From NCBI GenBank assembly GCA_947252755.1, contig CAMXWV010000009.1:1-64000 (forward strand): a DNA stretch of 64,000 nucleotides. The letters are read 5' to 3'. This stretch comes from an uncultured Dermabacter sp. (GTDB lineage: Bacteria > Actinomycetota > Actinomycetes > Actinomycetales > Dermabacteraceae). Below, in pieces: positions 24,507 to 34,262 of the stretch; the stretch's first letter is position 1; each line of letters begins with the position of its first letter. Made by a program: the position numbers and the translations under genes. A model generated the notes under the pieces. That model did no database searches, had not been told where the DNA came from, and saw only the letters and a program-made list of their open reading frames with translations.

Positions 24507-25763
24507 TCACCGCTGAGGGGTCAGCTGGTCATCCACTGTCGGCCCGGTGGCGGCGCGCCAGCCGGCAACGGACAGCAGCAGGCAGGAGACGATCAGGGCA
24601 ACTAGCACCGGAATCCACGAGCCCGCCCACTCGAAGCCGGCACCCACCGCGAGCGGGCCCAGGCCCGCCAGGATGTAGCCCACCGGCTGCACGAATCCGG
24701 ACAGCTTCGCGGTGATCAGCGGGCTGCGGGTCCGGGCGGGGATCAATGCGATCGCAGTGGCGAAGCACCAGCCGCCCACGCCGAGCAGCACAGCGGCGAG
24801 CAGCGCCGCCGGCACACCCCAGGACCCCACCAGGCCCAGGTGGATCAGGATGATCGTGCCGTAGCCGGCAGCGGCGAACAGGCCAAAGCTGGTCACGATC
24901 ACCGGAAGGCGGCGTGAGCGCTCCACCACGGTGGGCATGACCAGGCCCGCCACAATGCCGAGGCCATGCGTGACGATCACCGCGGCTGCGCCGATCCCCG
25001 GGGAGATGCCCGCGCCGGTCAGCATCGCCGGCAGCCACCCGAACTGCACATACGCCTGCATTGACTGCAGACCGAACATGAGCATCATGAACACGGCGGT
25101 GCTGGAGCGCCACACCGGCACCGCGGGCGCGTGCTCCGCGGGTGGATCCGGCGGGAAGTCATAGCCCGTCGCCCGCAGGGTGAGCACCCAGGCGAGCAGC
25201 GGCAGCGCCGCCAGAACAGCCCAGGCGAACAGCACCGGCTGCCACATCGGCTCGCCCTGCCGATCCAGGAACACCAGCGCCGTGATCGGTCCAAAGGCGC
25301 CGCCGGCGCCGAGCACGGAGGTGTAGATCGTCATCAGCCGCACGGACCGATCCCCGCCGTGCCGTTTGATCCAGGCGGGCAGCAGCACATTGCCCACTGC
25401 GATCCCCGCCGCCACGCACACCGTCAACAGCGCGAACAGCCAGGCGGAGCCCACCCAGGGCCGCGCCGCCAGGCCCACCAGGGTCACGGCCGTGCCGAGC
25501 AGCATCGCGCCGGTCAGACCGAGGCGTCGCGCAATCACCACGGCGATCACACCGAACAGGCCAAACGCGAAGCCGGGGATTGCGGTGAGCAGACCGCCGA
25601 AGGAGCCTCCCTGACCGAACGCATCCTGCACCTCGGTCAGCACCGGGCCGAGCGAGGAGACGCCGGGCCGCAGATTCACAGCAGCAAGCACCACCGTGCT
25701 GAAAGCGAGCAGCGGCGGAACGGAGCGGCCCAGCCGGTGCTGGGAAGGTGAAGGGGCGTTCAT
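24507..25763 (-). CDS. CynX/NimT-like MFS transporter
   Basis: The protein has 418 aa and 12 helices. AAVNLRPGVSSLGPVLTEV near the N-terminus is the hallmark of the CynX/NimT (cyanate or nitroimidazole transporter) subgroup. Substrate prediction is unsafe. I start at ATG 25763 (MNAPSPSQHRLGR); an upstream in-frame extension of 43 residues would cross the promoter region of the divergent EEP gene. TACTCT lies 9 nt upstream. Confidence 0.82.
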   Translation of the reverse strand: MNAPSPSQHRLGRSVPPLLAFSTVVLAAVNLRPGVSSLGPVLTEVQDAFGQGGSFGGLLTAIPGFAFGLFGVIAVVIARRLGLTGAMLLGTAVTLVGLAARPWVGSAWLFALLTVCVAAGIAVGNVLLPAWIKRHGGDRSVRLMTIYTSVLGAGGAFGPITALVFLDRQGEPMWQPVLFAWAVLAALPLLAWVLTLRATGYDFPPDPPAEHAPAVPVWRSSTAVFMMLMFGLQSMQAYVQFGWLPAMLTGAGISPGIGAAAVIVTHGLGIVAGLVMPTVVERSRRLPVIVTSFGLFAAAGYGTIILIHLGLVGSWGVPAALLAAVLLGVGGWCFATAIALIPARTRSPLITAKLSGFVQPVGYILAGLGPLAVGAGFEWAGSWIPVLVALIVSCLLLSVAGWRAATGPTVDDQLTPQR

Positions 25764-25812
25764 AGCAGGATCAGAGTATCCCTCCGATCGGCACATCGAA
25801 GAGTCCGCTCCG

Positions 25813-25818
25813 TAGACT
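25813..25818 (+). promoter_or_regulatory. -10 box, leaderless start of EEP gene
   Basis: TAGACT is exactly 6 nt before ATG 25825, with no ribosome site. The divergent MFS gene starts 61 bp away. Confidence 0.55.
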
Positions 25819-25824
25819 GGCGCC

Positions 25825-26559
25825 ATGCGCATTGCAACCTTCAATATCCAGCACGGGTGCGACGCTGACGGCACCTTCAACCCCGCCTCCACGGTTCAGA
25901 CGCTGCAGAGCATCAACGCTGACCTGATCGGACTTCAGGAGGTGGACTCCTGCTTCGGCAAGCGCTCAGACTTCATGGACCTCGCACGGCATCTTGCCGG
26001 CGCACTGGGCATGGAAGCAGCGTTTCATCGCAGCCTTCCGGCACGCGAGGTGTGCGATGACACCACCGACGAGTCCGGCTACGGCAATGCAATCCTGTCC
26101 CGCTTCCCCATCACCGGCGTGGAGCATTTCTTCCTGCCGGGCACCCCGCATGGCGAACGGCGCGCAGTCACCTTCGCAACCGTGACCACGCCCAGCGGGA
26201 TGATCCGGTTCGCCACCACGCACCTGACCGCGGACTCTGCCCGGGCTCGGCTCATCCAGGCGCGGGCGCTGCGCGAGCTGATCGACCTGGAGGACATGCC
26301 CACGATCCTGGTGGGCGACCTCAACGCGACCTCCTTCGACTGGAGCTACTGGTCGCTGATGCGCACCCTGCGCGATATCCGCAGCGGACTGCGCCGGTTC
26401 GCCGGCGGCTTCACTCACTCAGCGGTGTTCCCGTGGCGCCGGATCGACCACATCCTGCTCTCCCCCGGTCTGCGCGCCACCCGCTCCTGGGTGCCGAACG
26501 TGCGCACCTCCGATCACCGGCCGCTCGCCGCAGACGTGAAGCTCACCCGCAGACGGTGA
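25825..26559 (+). CDS. Endonuclease/exonuclease/phosphatase family protein
   Basis: The protein has 244 aa. EEP-fold motifs are complete: NIQHG near residue 7, LQEVD (metal-binding Glu), GDLNA, and the C-terminal SDHRPL (catalytic His). It lacks a signal peptide and membrane anchor. Substrates of the superfamily range from DNA to phosphoinositides; I cannot say which applies. It converges on the pyruvyltransferase gene with a 20-bp gap. Confidence 0.85.
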   Translation: MRIATFNIQHGCDADGTFNPASTVQTLQSINADLIGLQEVDSCFGKRSDFMDLARHLAGALGMEAAFHRSLPAREVCDDTTDESGYGNAILSRFPITGVEHFFLPGTPHGERRAVTFATVTTPSGMIRFATTHLTADSARARLIQARALRELIDLEDMPTILVGDLNATSFDWSYWSLMRTLRDIRSGLRRFAGGFTHSAVFPWRRIDHILLSPGLRATRSWVPNVRTSDHRPLAADVKLTRRR

Positions 26560-26579
26560 GCATCGGCGACCACCTCTGA

Positions 26580-27824
26580 TCAGCTGAGCGCATCGGCGAG
26601 CGCATCGCGGAGAAATGCCTGTGACCGCTCGATATGCGGCGCCAGCGCAGCCGACGGATCAGCGCACAGCGGCACTGTGGGCCGCACGTCCGCGGAGCTG
26701 AACCCCCGGTCAGGGTCAATCCCGAACGCGTCGAACAGCGAGCGCGCCCGGTCATCCTGACCGGTGGAGCGGGACAACACAGCCGCCGGCTTCGCGAACA
26801 GCAGGGAGAACACGGTGGCGTGGAACGAATCGGTCACCACATACTCCGCATCGCGGATCGCACGCACAAAATGCGGGACGCTGTTGCGCTGCGGCACCGG
26901 CAGGCACGGAGACAACAGGTCCACCACGCCCAGCCCCTCCCGGCGTGCAGTCCGCTTCACCGATGCCCGGAAGGCGGCATTGTTGGCGCGCAGCGCATAG
27001 ACCGCCACGAACGGCTTGCGTGCCGGTGCGGGTGCGTCATCGGCAAGACGGCTCCACTGCTCACGCGGCAGCAGCATCGTGGGATCGAGCACCACCGGCA
27101 CGTCCGCGCCGCCCATCAGATCACTGATCAGCTCGGCGCCGCTGTGCTCCCGCGCAGACGGATGGCCGAAGCCCTCAAGCATCCGCTCGTAATGCCCCTG
27201 GTACTCGGGACTCAGATCGCGCACCCCGATCGACGGCGCGTAGGCGATGCGGGTCCGGGGCGGGAACATCGGCAGAAAGTCCAGCGGGAACCCGCCTCGA
27301 AATGCCGGGTTCCACACCTGGTCAGAGCCCACAACCATCGCGTCGAACTCATCAGGCAGTCCGGGCAGCTGATCAGGCCGGGCGATAGTCTCCTCGGTGA
27401 CGCTGAGATGCGTGGAGCTGAACTCGGTGAGAGCACGCTTTCGCGCCTGGCGGCCCAGTGTGCGCTTCACAAAGTCGAGCACTCCGATCTGGGCGGCCTC
27501 ATCACACCGGGCCGCGATCTTCGGCGCCAGGCGGGCGCCCGGGATCGGCAGCCGCGCCACGGAGCGGCCGAGCCGAGCTGGAAGGCTCGCGGAGGCTGCG
27601 TGTGCGCCCTTCTCGAATTCGGTAACCTCACCGTCCGCCAGCGGCCGCGAATAGTCCCGTGACGCAGACCGCCGCTCATAGGAGGCGCTGTAGTGGAACG
27701 GATGATTGCGCACCACCACCGCGTCATGGCCGAGCGCGGTGATCGCCTCGCTCAGCGCATAGCTCTGCAGCCGGTTGCCGTAGTTCGCCACGTCATAGAT
27801 GCTGACGATTCCAATGCGTGCCAT
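26580..27824 (-). CDS. Polysaccharide pyruvyl transferase family protein
   Basis: The protein has 414 aa. It starts GIVSIYDVANYGNRLQSYAL, the PS_pyruv_trans (CsaB/WcaK-type) N-terminus. Further motifs include VVGSDQVWNPAF and a late DSFHATVFSLLFAKP, the conserved His region. Members add pyruvate ketals to surface glycans using phosphoenolpyruvate. It lies 12 nt after the FrhB-type gene and is co-transcribed with it. That pairing is common in exopolysaccharide loci, although here the two sit about 17 kb from the main polysaccharide operon. Confidence 0.88.
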   Translation of the reverse strand: MARIGIVSIYDVANYGNRLQSYALSEAITALGHDAVVVRNHPFHYSASYERRSASRDYSRPLADGEVTEFEKGAHAASASLPARLGRSVARLPIPGARLAPKIAARCDEAAQIGVLDFVKRTLGRQARKRALTEFSSTHLSVTEETIARPDQLPGLPDEFDAMVVGSDQVWNPAFRGGFPLDFLPMFPPRTRIAYAPSIGVRDLSPEYQGHYERMLEGFGHPSAREHSGAELISDLMGGADVPVVLDPTMLLPREQWSRLADDAPAPARKPFVAVYALRANNAAFRASVKRTARREGLGVVDLLSPCLPVPQRNSVPHFVRAIRDAEYVVTDSFHATVFSLLFAKPAAVLSRSTGQDDRARSLFDAFGIDPDRGFSSADVRPTVPLCADPSAALAPHIERSQAFLRDALADALS

Positions 27825-27836
27825 CAGCCCATCCCC

Positions 27837-29270
27837 TCAGCGTTTGAGCGCTTTCTTCGCCACCCGAGCAAGGCCCGGGGTGAATCTCCTGACCGCCACC
27901 TTCAGCCGCGTGATCGGCTCCGACGCATACGCCGCCTTGTACCGTGCGATCTCCGGCATGATCGCCGCCCGGAACTGCTCGAAATCCCCGCTCGAGGCGC
28001 TCTGCTCATAGGCGCGGTCGCCGGCATCGATCAGGCGGGAGCGCGCGTCGTAGATCGACTTGCGGAAGCGGGGAATGCGGGCCGAGGGCGCCACCCGTTT
28101 CACCGGCACTGTGCGGCCGGCCGCCTGCTCCCGGTGCAGCCGATAGGCGAGGCCTTCTCGCCGATGCCGCAGCCCCGCCGCCTGTGAACGGGCAGCTTCC
28201 TCCGGGGAGATCTCCTCAAGCGTGAGGTCAGCGGCGCGCAGATCGATCACTCGCTGCGCCTGTTCACTGCGGACGATCATCACGTTCGTGCCCGCAGGGT
28301 CCGAGTCATAACCGGGAAGCCACGCATCCCCGAAGGCGATGTCCGCGGTCTCATTCGTGACGTCATCGCAGAAGTCGCACGCTCGATATTTGAACAGGCC
28401 GGCACCCCAGTCCTGCCCCAGCAGCGACGCGGCCCGGCGCTCCACCACCTCACCCGTATCGGAAGTGGCCTCCACGGCATAGTCCGATGCGCGCGTGTCC
28501 GTCTTCTTCCGAAACTCGATGTGCCGCAGCCGGCCCGGAGCCACCCCCTGCTCCCAGGCCATGATGTCCGCGAATCGGGTGGACTTCAGGTGACCGCAGA
28601 CGATGCCCACGCAGAACCGGACCCGCTCTCGCAGGATCGGATCATGCTTCTGCAGCAGTCGCACACCCTTCACGAAGCATGGAAGCCCCACGATTGCGTA
28701 GCGACCTGGGACTGTGCGGATATGGGTGAGCGCACCGCTCATCTCCACCGGGTAGTACCGGGTTTTCGCTCCCCGCTGCGGAGACGAGTCAGCTGTGGAC
28801 GCGCCGAATGCGAACAGCGCGTCAGGATCGGTGGCGGACACCGGCGAATCGGCAAGCTCCTCGCGGGTCATCACGTGGATGATCTGATCCACTTCGCCGG
28901 CATCCAGCAGCGCCCGCAGGAACCAGGTGGTCATGCCGCCGGAGGAGCCTTCTCTGCGGAAGTCCCCGGCGGTCACATGCCCGGCGGCGGTGGACCGTAC
29001 GGTGCCGAGCTCAGCGGTCCGCGGTGCGCTTCCCGAGTCCAGGAACATCTGCGCGAGGTCATCTTCGTTGGTGGACGAGGCGAACGGGCAGGTCTCCAGG
29101 TAGCGGCCCTCGGCCTCGGGATCAGCGTCCTCGCGCAGTTCCGCCCGATAACGCCCATCAGGGGTCATCCGCATCTGAAACGCGGAGTTTTCCAGGGATG
29201 CGCAGACTCCGCAGCCGATGCATAGGCCGGGTTCGATGACGGCCTTCTGAAGGCTTCTGGGTGTGCTCAC
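27837..29270 (-). CDS. FrhB-type ferredoxin/F420-like flavoprotein of polysaccharide loci
   Basis: The protein has 477 aa. The N-terminus has one ferredoxin-like cluster motif (CIGCGVCASLEN, then CPF), followed by FrhB N and C domains (REGSSGGMTTWFLRALLD, VGLPCFVKGVRLLQ, YRACDFCDDVTNE). Archaeal FrhB oxidises F420H2. Bacterial versions beside pyruvyltransferases are thought to modify sugars, but the reaction is not established. Start is GTG 29270, with TATGCT 8 nt upstream. It forms a two-gene unit with the pyruvyltransferase, just downstream of dnaB. Confidence 0.87.
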   Translation of the reverse strand: MSTPRSLQKAVIEPGLCIGCGVCASLENSAFQMRMTPDGRYRAELREDADPEAEGRYLETCPFASSTNEDDLAQMFLDSGSAPRTAELGTVRSTAAGHVTAGDFRREGSSGGMTTWFLRALLDAGEVDQIIHVMTREELADSPVSATDPDALFAFGASTADSSPQRGAKTRYYPVEMSGALTHIRTVPGRYAIVGLPCFVKGVRLLQKHDPILRERVRFCVGIVCGHLKSTRFADIMAWEQGVAPGRLRHIEFRKKTDTRASDYAVEATSDTGEVVERRAASLLGQDWGAGLFKYRACDFCDDVTNETADIAFGDAWLPGYDSDPAGTNVMIVRSEQAQRVIDLRAADLTLEEISPEEAARSQAAGLRHRREGLAYRLHREQAAGRTVPVKRVAPSARIPRFRKSIYDARSRLIDAGDRAYEQSASSGDFEQFRAAIMPEIARYKAAYASEPITRLKVAVRRFTPGLARVAKKALKR

Positions 29271-29300
29271 AGCCTCTGAGCATACCGACAGTCGAATGAC

Positions 29301-29323
29301 GCACCCTGTCAGGTGGTGGGTGC
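29301..29323 (-). terminator. Hairpin after dnaB
   Basis: GCACCC (29323-29318 on the minus strand) pairs with GGGTGC (29306-29301), with an 11-nt loop, 3 nt past the dnaB stop. No U-run follows. It may separate dnaB from the FrhB-type gene. Confidence 0.4.
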
Positions 29324-29326
29324 CTG

Positions 29327-30685
29327 CTAGTGCGCCATGTCCTTGAACCGCGAATAGTGGCCTTCGAATGCAACCGCGATGGTGCCCGTAGCGCCGTTGC
29401 GGTGCTTCGCCACGATCAGATCCGCCTCACCAGCCCGGGGCGACTCCCGCTCGTAATAGTCCTCACGGTGGATCAGCACGATGAGGTCCGCGTCCTGCTC
29501 AATGGAGCCGGATTCGCGCAGATCGCTCATCATCGGTGTTTTATCGGTGCGCTGCTCGCTGCCGCGGTTCAGCTGCGAGATGGCGATCACCGGAACGTCG
29601 ATCTCCTTGGCAAGGAGCTTCAGGGCCCGGGAGAACTCGGAGACCTCTTGCTGGCGCGATTCCACGCGCTTGCCGGAGGTCATGAGCTGCAGATAGTCGA
29701 TCACCACAAGCTTCAGATCATGCTTCTGCTTGAGCCGGCGGCACTTGGCGCGAATCTCCATCAGCGTCATGTTCGCGGAGTCATCCATAAACAGCGGCGC
29801 ATCCGAGATCCGGCCCATGGCGCGAGCAAGGTTCTGCCAGTCCCGGTCATCCATGGTGCCATCGCGCATCCGGCTCATCGGCACCTGCGCCTCCGCGCTC
29901 AGCAGACGCATCGTGATCTCGGTGCGGTCCATTTCCAATGAGAAGATCACAGCGGTCTTGCCGTTGTGGATCGCGGCGGAGCGCAGCACGTCCATGCCGA
30001 GCGTGGTCTTGCCCATGGCTGGACGGCCCGCAAAGATGATCATCTGCCCGGGGTGCAAGCCCTGCGTGAGCTCGTCGAACTGCGCAAAACCGGTGGGGAT
30101 GCCGGACACTTCCCCGCCCTTGGACTGGATCGCCTCGATCGAGTCCACCGTCTCTTCAATCGTCTCCGCAAGCGGCACGAAGTCCTCGCTGGCGCCCCGT
30201 TCGGTCACGGCATAGATCTGGGCCTGGGCCTCGTTGACTGCTGCGTCAACCTCGCCGCCGTCCGCTGCGTAGCCGAGCTGAACAATGCGGGTGCCGGCTT
30301 CCACGAGCTTGCGGAGGGTGGAGCGTTCGGTCACGATGTCCGCGTAGAAGCCGGCGTTCGCAGCGGTGGGCACCATATCGATAAGGTCCGCAAGGTATGC
30401 GGAGCCGCCGATGCGCTGCAGGGTGCCGCGTTTGGAGAGCTCATCGGACACGGTCAGCAGGTCTGCCGGCTCACCGCGCCCGTACAGGTCGATGATCGCC
30501 TCATAGATCAGCTCGTGCGCGGGGCGGTAGAAATCATTCGAGCGGACCTTCTCCACCACGTCCGCAATCGCGTCCTTGGAGAGCATCATGCCACCCAGCA
30601 CGCCCTGCTCCGCGGACAGATCCTGCGGCGGCAGCCGCTCCATCCCGGCGTCAGCGCCGGGCTCGAACACCTGGTTCGCAGTCAT
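29327..30685 (-). CDS. dnaB: Replicative DNA helicase DnaB
   Basis: The protein has 452 aa, standard length without an intein. The N-terminal domain begins PPQDLSAEQGVLGGMMLS. The RecA-like motor has Walker A GRPAMGKTT, VVIDYLQLM (Walker B) and LNRGSEQRTDKTPMMSDLRESG, all typical of DnaB. It is the hexameric 5'-3' helicase that drives the replication fork. The ATG at 30685 has GGAGG 7 nt upstream. The usual upstream actinobacterial neighbours (rpsF-ssb-rpsR-rplI) are not present here. Confidence 0.97.
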   Translation of the reverse strand: MTANQVFEPGADAGMERLPPQDLSAEQGVLGGMMLSKDAIADVVEKVRSNDFYRPAHELIYEAIIDLYGRGEPADLLTVSDELSKRGTLQRIGGSAYLADLIDMVPTAANAGFYADIVTERSTLRKLVEAGTRIVQLGYAADGGEVDAAVNEAQAQIYAVTERGASEDFVPLAETIEETVDSIEAIQSKGGEVSGIPTGFAQFDELTQGLHPGQMIIFAGRPAMGKTTLGMDVLRSAAIHNGKTAVIFSLEMDRTEITMRLLSAEAQVPMSRMRDGTMDDRDWQNLARAMGRISDAPLFMDDSANMTLMEIRAKCRRLKQKHDLKLVVIDYLQLMTSGKRVESRQQEVSEFSRALKLLAKEIDVPVIAISQLNRGSEQRTDKTPMMSDLRESGSIEQDADLIVLIHREDYYERESPRAGEADLIVAKHRNGATGTIAVAFEGHYSRFKDMAH

Positions 30686-30821
30686 CGCAGATCCTCCGGG
30701 TTCCCAGCAGCGGTCTCAGTGACCAGCGCATCTGAACAGCTCACTGTGAGCAGCACGGTCACGTTTCTCGGATCATTTCCGGGACCCGCAGCCGCACGCC
30801 GCTGCACGGTGGCCGATTGTG

Positions 30822-32249
30822 TCACGGAAACGGCCGGCCTGCCAGGGCGCGGATCTGCTCCTCAATGCGTTCGGCATGCTCGGTCTCACCGAGCTCTTCC
30901 CAGCCTCGGTTGGCCCGCTTCGCCACCCGCAGCGCATGCTTCTGTTCACCGTTGGCTGCGAGCAGAATCGCGTGCCGATCCTCCAGGTAGGTGTTCCACC
31001 AGATCGCGCGGTGGCGCATGGACTCGGGGGCGCGGGCGATCGCCTGCATCGCCTCATGCCGCAGCCGGCGGTATTCGGGGCTCATCCTGCCCAGGTCGCT
31101 GCTGCTCGGATCCGGTGCCGGGGCGCGGCGGCGTCCGCGCCCCTGCCCAAGCTTCGGCTGGGCGCCCTCCTCGGTTGCGCTGATCCGCTGTTGACGGGAG
31201 GAGTGCTCCGGCAGACCGGAGGCGATCACCCGAACCAGGCGCGCATCCACCTCAAACTCCCACAGTCGCTCTTCGGGCGCGTCGCCTGCCCGGCGCGCCT
31301 TGGTGACCCGGTCCAGCATCTCCTGAGCCTGCACGTTCGCTTCTGTGCGGGCATCGTCGGTGAGCAGGATCCGCGCCAGGGTGGAGCGTGATTCGAGCTC
31401 GGAGATCGTGGTCTCCTCCCGCACGGCAGGGCTGGTTGCGAGGTCATCAGCGATCCGCCGGGCAAGCGCCGCCACTTCCTGGTGGGTGGCCCGCTCCAGG
31501 TGGCGCCGGCCGGATGCGGTGGCTGCCACTGCACGGATCCGCTCGGCCTCCCAGGCCCCTTCAACGTCCCGTGAGATCCGTGCCACGGACCGTGCCCGCT
31601 GGGCGGGCAGGAGTGCGTCATCCGGGCGGGACTGGGCCAGGTGCGCGGCGGCGATGCCGATCAGCACGTGAAAGCGGATATGCGGCAGCCCGATATTCGC
31701 TTCGCGGGCTTCGAGCTCTTCCAGCGCCTGCTCCGCCATGGCTGGGCTGTTCACCGTGAGCGCGGCCCGCAGGAAGGTGAGGATCAGCTCGGCGGTGACG
31801 TCCGCCGGAAACAGCGCATCACGGTCCACGACGCCTTCGGTCTCTTCCGCTACATGCGCCACCTCCGCATCGATCCGGTCCATCGCCTGGTTCATCAGCT
31901 CCAGTGCGAGCGCCGGGTTGAAGCGGGTGCGGGAGACGTGTCGGGCTCCCTGAGCGCCCAGGATCGTCAGCGCCAGGCGCTGCTGGAGCGCAGCGAGCAC
32001 CATCACGTCCATGTCCCCGGGATTGCGGATGAGCTCGAAAAGCTCAGCGGACGGAACGGGCGTGCGGGAGGTGATCATCCGGACCGCGCGGGCGGTGGCG
32101 GAAGCGGGATCCAGGTTTGCCAGCGCACTGGCGATCGACGCATCCAAGCGCCGCTGAAACTCCCGGCCAGAGACGGTATTCGGGATCGGTGCATGCCAGG
32201 TGAACAACGCGACGAATTCGTTGATCGCTGGTCCTGACTGCCCGATCAT
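30822..32249 (-). CDS. Unknown helical (TPR-like) protein
   Basis: I do not recognise this 475-aa protein. It is almost wholly alpha-helical by composition, Ala/Arg/Glu-rich, without signal peptide or membrane helix. Repeating 30-40-residue helical hairpins (for example ALEELEAREANIGLPHIRFH and ARSVARISRDVEGAWEAERI) suggest TPR-like repeats. A basic linker GRGRRRAPAP near residue 375 separates a C-terminal helical domain. It probably scaffolds protein contacts in the cytoplasm. It has its own leaderless-type start and is separated from dnaB by 136 bp. Confidence 0.7.
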   Translation of the reverse strand: MIGQSGPAINEFVALFTWHAPIPNTVSGREFQRRLDASIASALANLDPASATARAVRMITSRTPVPSAELFELIRNPGDMDVMVLAALQQRLALTILGAQGARHVSRTRFNPALALELMNQAMDRIDAEVAHVAEETEGVVDRDALFPADVTAELILTFLRAALTVNSPAMAEQALEELEAREANIGLPHIRFHVLIGIAAAHLAQSRPDDALLPAQRARSVARISRDVEGAWEAERIRAVAATASGRRHLERATHQEVAALARRIADDLATSPAVREETTISELESRSTLARILLTDDARTEANVQAQEMLDRVTKARRAGDAPEERLWEFEVDARLVRVIASGLPEHSSRQQRISATEEGAQPKLGQGRGRRRAPAPDPSSSDLGRMSPEYRRLRHEAMQAIARAPESMRHRAIWWNTYLEDRHAILLAANGEQKHALRVAKRANRGWEELGETEHAERIEEQIRALAGRPFP

Positions 32250-32255
32250 GCCTGA

Positions 32256-32261
32256 AGGATA
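32256..32261 (-). promoter_or_regulatory. -10 box, leaderless start of TPR-like gene
   Basis: TATCCT lies exactly 6 nt before ATG 32249. A second -10-like TATACT sits further upstream at 32310-32305, flanked by the inverted repeat CCGCCC/GGGCGG (32288-32293, 32312-32317). Confidence 0.5.
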
Positions 32262-32421
32262 CCAACCTGTCGATCGTCCGAATCGTCCCGCCCTAACACT
32301 CGGTAGTATATGGGCGGATCACTCCCGCGTGACCCCCTGTCTGCAGCTCTGAGACGCTCTCACGCCGTCACTGCCAGCTCCTGGCGGGGCGCTCTCCGGG
32401 TGCGCGGTCAATGATGCGAAT

Positions 32422-34221
32422 TCAGACGAGCTTCCCCAGTCGAACCAGCTCAGCAAAATGTTGGTTCTGTTCGGTGACCTCGTCGAAAGTGCCGGTGGCG
32501 GCCACCGATCCGGCGTCCATGAAGATGATCGAGTCTGCGTCGCGGATGGTGGAGAGTCGGTGCGCCACCAGGATGATCGTGAGGTCTCCGGCGAGGGATT
32601 CGATCGTTTCGGTGATCTTCTGCTCGGTGATGTTGTCCAGCGCCGACGTGGCTTCATCGAGCACCAGCACCTGCGGGTTCTTGAACAGGGCACGGGCGAT
32701 GCCGATGCGCTGGCGCTGTCCACCGGAGATGCGCACACCGCGCTCGCCGAGCCGGGTGTCCAAGCCGTTCGGCAGGTCCTCCAATAGTTCCAGCAGCTGG
32801 GCGCGACGCATCGCATCCAGCACCTCGTCGTCATCCACCGAGTCCGGGTCCCGGCCGAATGCGATGTTCGCTCGAACCGTGTCATTGACCAGGTACACGT
32901 CCTGGCTGACCACGCCCACGGTGCGCAGCCACGAATCCAAGGATGCGTGGATGCTGTGCCCGTTGGCGAGCACCTGGCCTTCGGTCGGTTCGAACAGCCC
33001 AAGGATCACGTCCAGCAGGGTGGACTTCCCGGCGCCGGACGAACCCACGAACGCCACGGAGCTGCCGAATGGGATGCGCGCGTTGACATCGCGGACGGAG
33101 AACTCCTCCGCATCGGGGTAGCGAAAGCCCACGTCCACCAGCTCGATGTCCCCCACCAGCTCGGAAGCCTGTGCTTCCACGGCGCGTTCGCTGAAAGAGG
33201 CTTCAGCGAAGGTGGGCAGCAGGCCCTCCAGCTGCGTGATGCCCACTTCTGAGGTGCGGATTGTGGCAAGGCTGGTGCCCACACGCTGCAGTGTGGGCAG
33301 CATTCGGGCGGCCGCTGCGGTGAACACGCCGAGCACCGCAATCATCGTCCCCTCGGAACCGGTGAGGGTGAGCACACCGGCGATCATTCCGATGCCCACG
33401 ATCAGCGCGATCTCCAGCACGTACCGCGGCAGCTCCGTCAGCACAGTGATCGTGCGCTGAACCTTGCCCTGGCCGATCTTTCCCTTTTCGAAGCCGCCCA
33501 CGTACACGCCGGCAGAGCGGGACAGGCGCACCTCGCGGAAGCCGTCCACAATCGGAATGAGCGCGGCCCACGAATCACGGCCGAAGTCAGAGTTGATCTC
33601 ACCGGCGCGGCGCAGCTTCTCGCGCACCACACGCTGGGTGAGCATCATGGTGCAGCCGAACACGGCGAACGCCACCAGGGTTCCCCATGGGGACACAACC
33701 ACAAGAACCGCAAGGATCAGCGCCAGCGTGAGCACGTCCACGATCAGCGTGATGTACCCCGTGAGCACACCGACGAATACCTGCATCACAGACATATTGA
33801 TCTGCCGCTGGATGTCCGCCGCATCACGGGTGCGGTGCACCGCGTAGTCCGAGTCCGCGTATTTCTTCAGCACAACCGTGGCAGCACGCGCATTGAGGAA
33901 CTGGGTGCGGCCCACCACCCAGTAGCGGAACGCCACGGTGAGAACGGACTTGACGATGAACAACAGGCCGATCGCCACTGCGAGGATAATCAGCACAGTG
34001 CCGGTGCCGTGCACGCCCTTGTCCGCAAAAAGCCTGAACACCGAATCCGCCTGCGGCGCGTCAGTGGCCACCAGCATCAGCGGCATCGTGGCCGCCACAC
34101 CCAGCATGTCCAGGCCCGCCACGAAGAAGGAGCCGATCGCGGCAACGACGATCCATGCCTTGCGCTCCCCGGGCAGCAGCGCGCTGTAGAGAGCCATGGT
34201 GCGGCGGAACGTGCTCAGCAT
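32422..34221 (-). CDS. ABC exporter/flippase (fused membrane and ATPase domains)
   Basis: The protein has 599 aa. Six helices occupy residues 20-320. The ATPase has Walker A VGSSGAGKST, signature ISGGQRQRIGIARAL, Walker B VLVLDEATSALD and the H-loop VAHRLST. The layout matches lipid or lipid-linked oligosaccharide exporters of the MsbA/PglK group. In a genome segment rich in polysaccharide genes but without an obvious Wzx, a role as glycan-lipid flippase is plausible though not shown. A possible weak ribosome site GAGG is 10 nt upstream of ATG 34221. A 10-bp palindrome lies about 40 bp further upstream. Confidence 0.88.
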   Translation of the reverse strand: MLSTFRRTMALYSALLPGERKAWIVVAAIGSFFVAGLDMLGVAATMPLMLVATDAPQADSVFRLFADKGVHGTGTVLIILAVAIGLLFIVKSVLTVAFRYWVVGRTQFLNARAATVVLKKYADSDYAVHRTRDAADIQRQINMSVMQVFVGVLTGYITLIVDVLTLALILAVLVVVSPWGTLVAFAVFGCTMMLTQRVVREKLRRAGEINSDFGRDSWAALIPIVDGFREVRLSRSAGVYVGGFEKGKIGQGKVQRTITVLTELPRYVLEIALIVGIGMIAGVLTLTGSEGTMIAVLGVFTAAAARMLPTLQRVGTSLATIRTSEVGITQLEGLLPTFAEASFSERAVEAQASELVGDIELVDVGFRYPDAEEFSVRDVNARIPFGSSVAFVGSSGAGKSTLLDVILGLFEPTEGQVLANGHSIHASLDSWLRTVGVVSQDVYLVNDTVRANIAFGRDPDSVDDDEVLDAMRRAQLLELLEDLPNGLDTRLGERGVRISGGQRQRIGIARALFKNPQVLVLDEATSALDNITEQKITETIESLAGDLTIILVAHRLSTIRDADSIIFMDAGSVAATGTFDEVTEQNQHFAELVRLGKLV

Positions 34222-34262
34222 GGAGAAGAATCCTCACTCGTTGGAATGGACAAGGCCATCCA

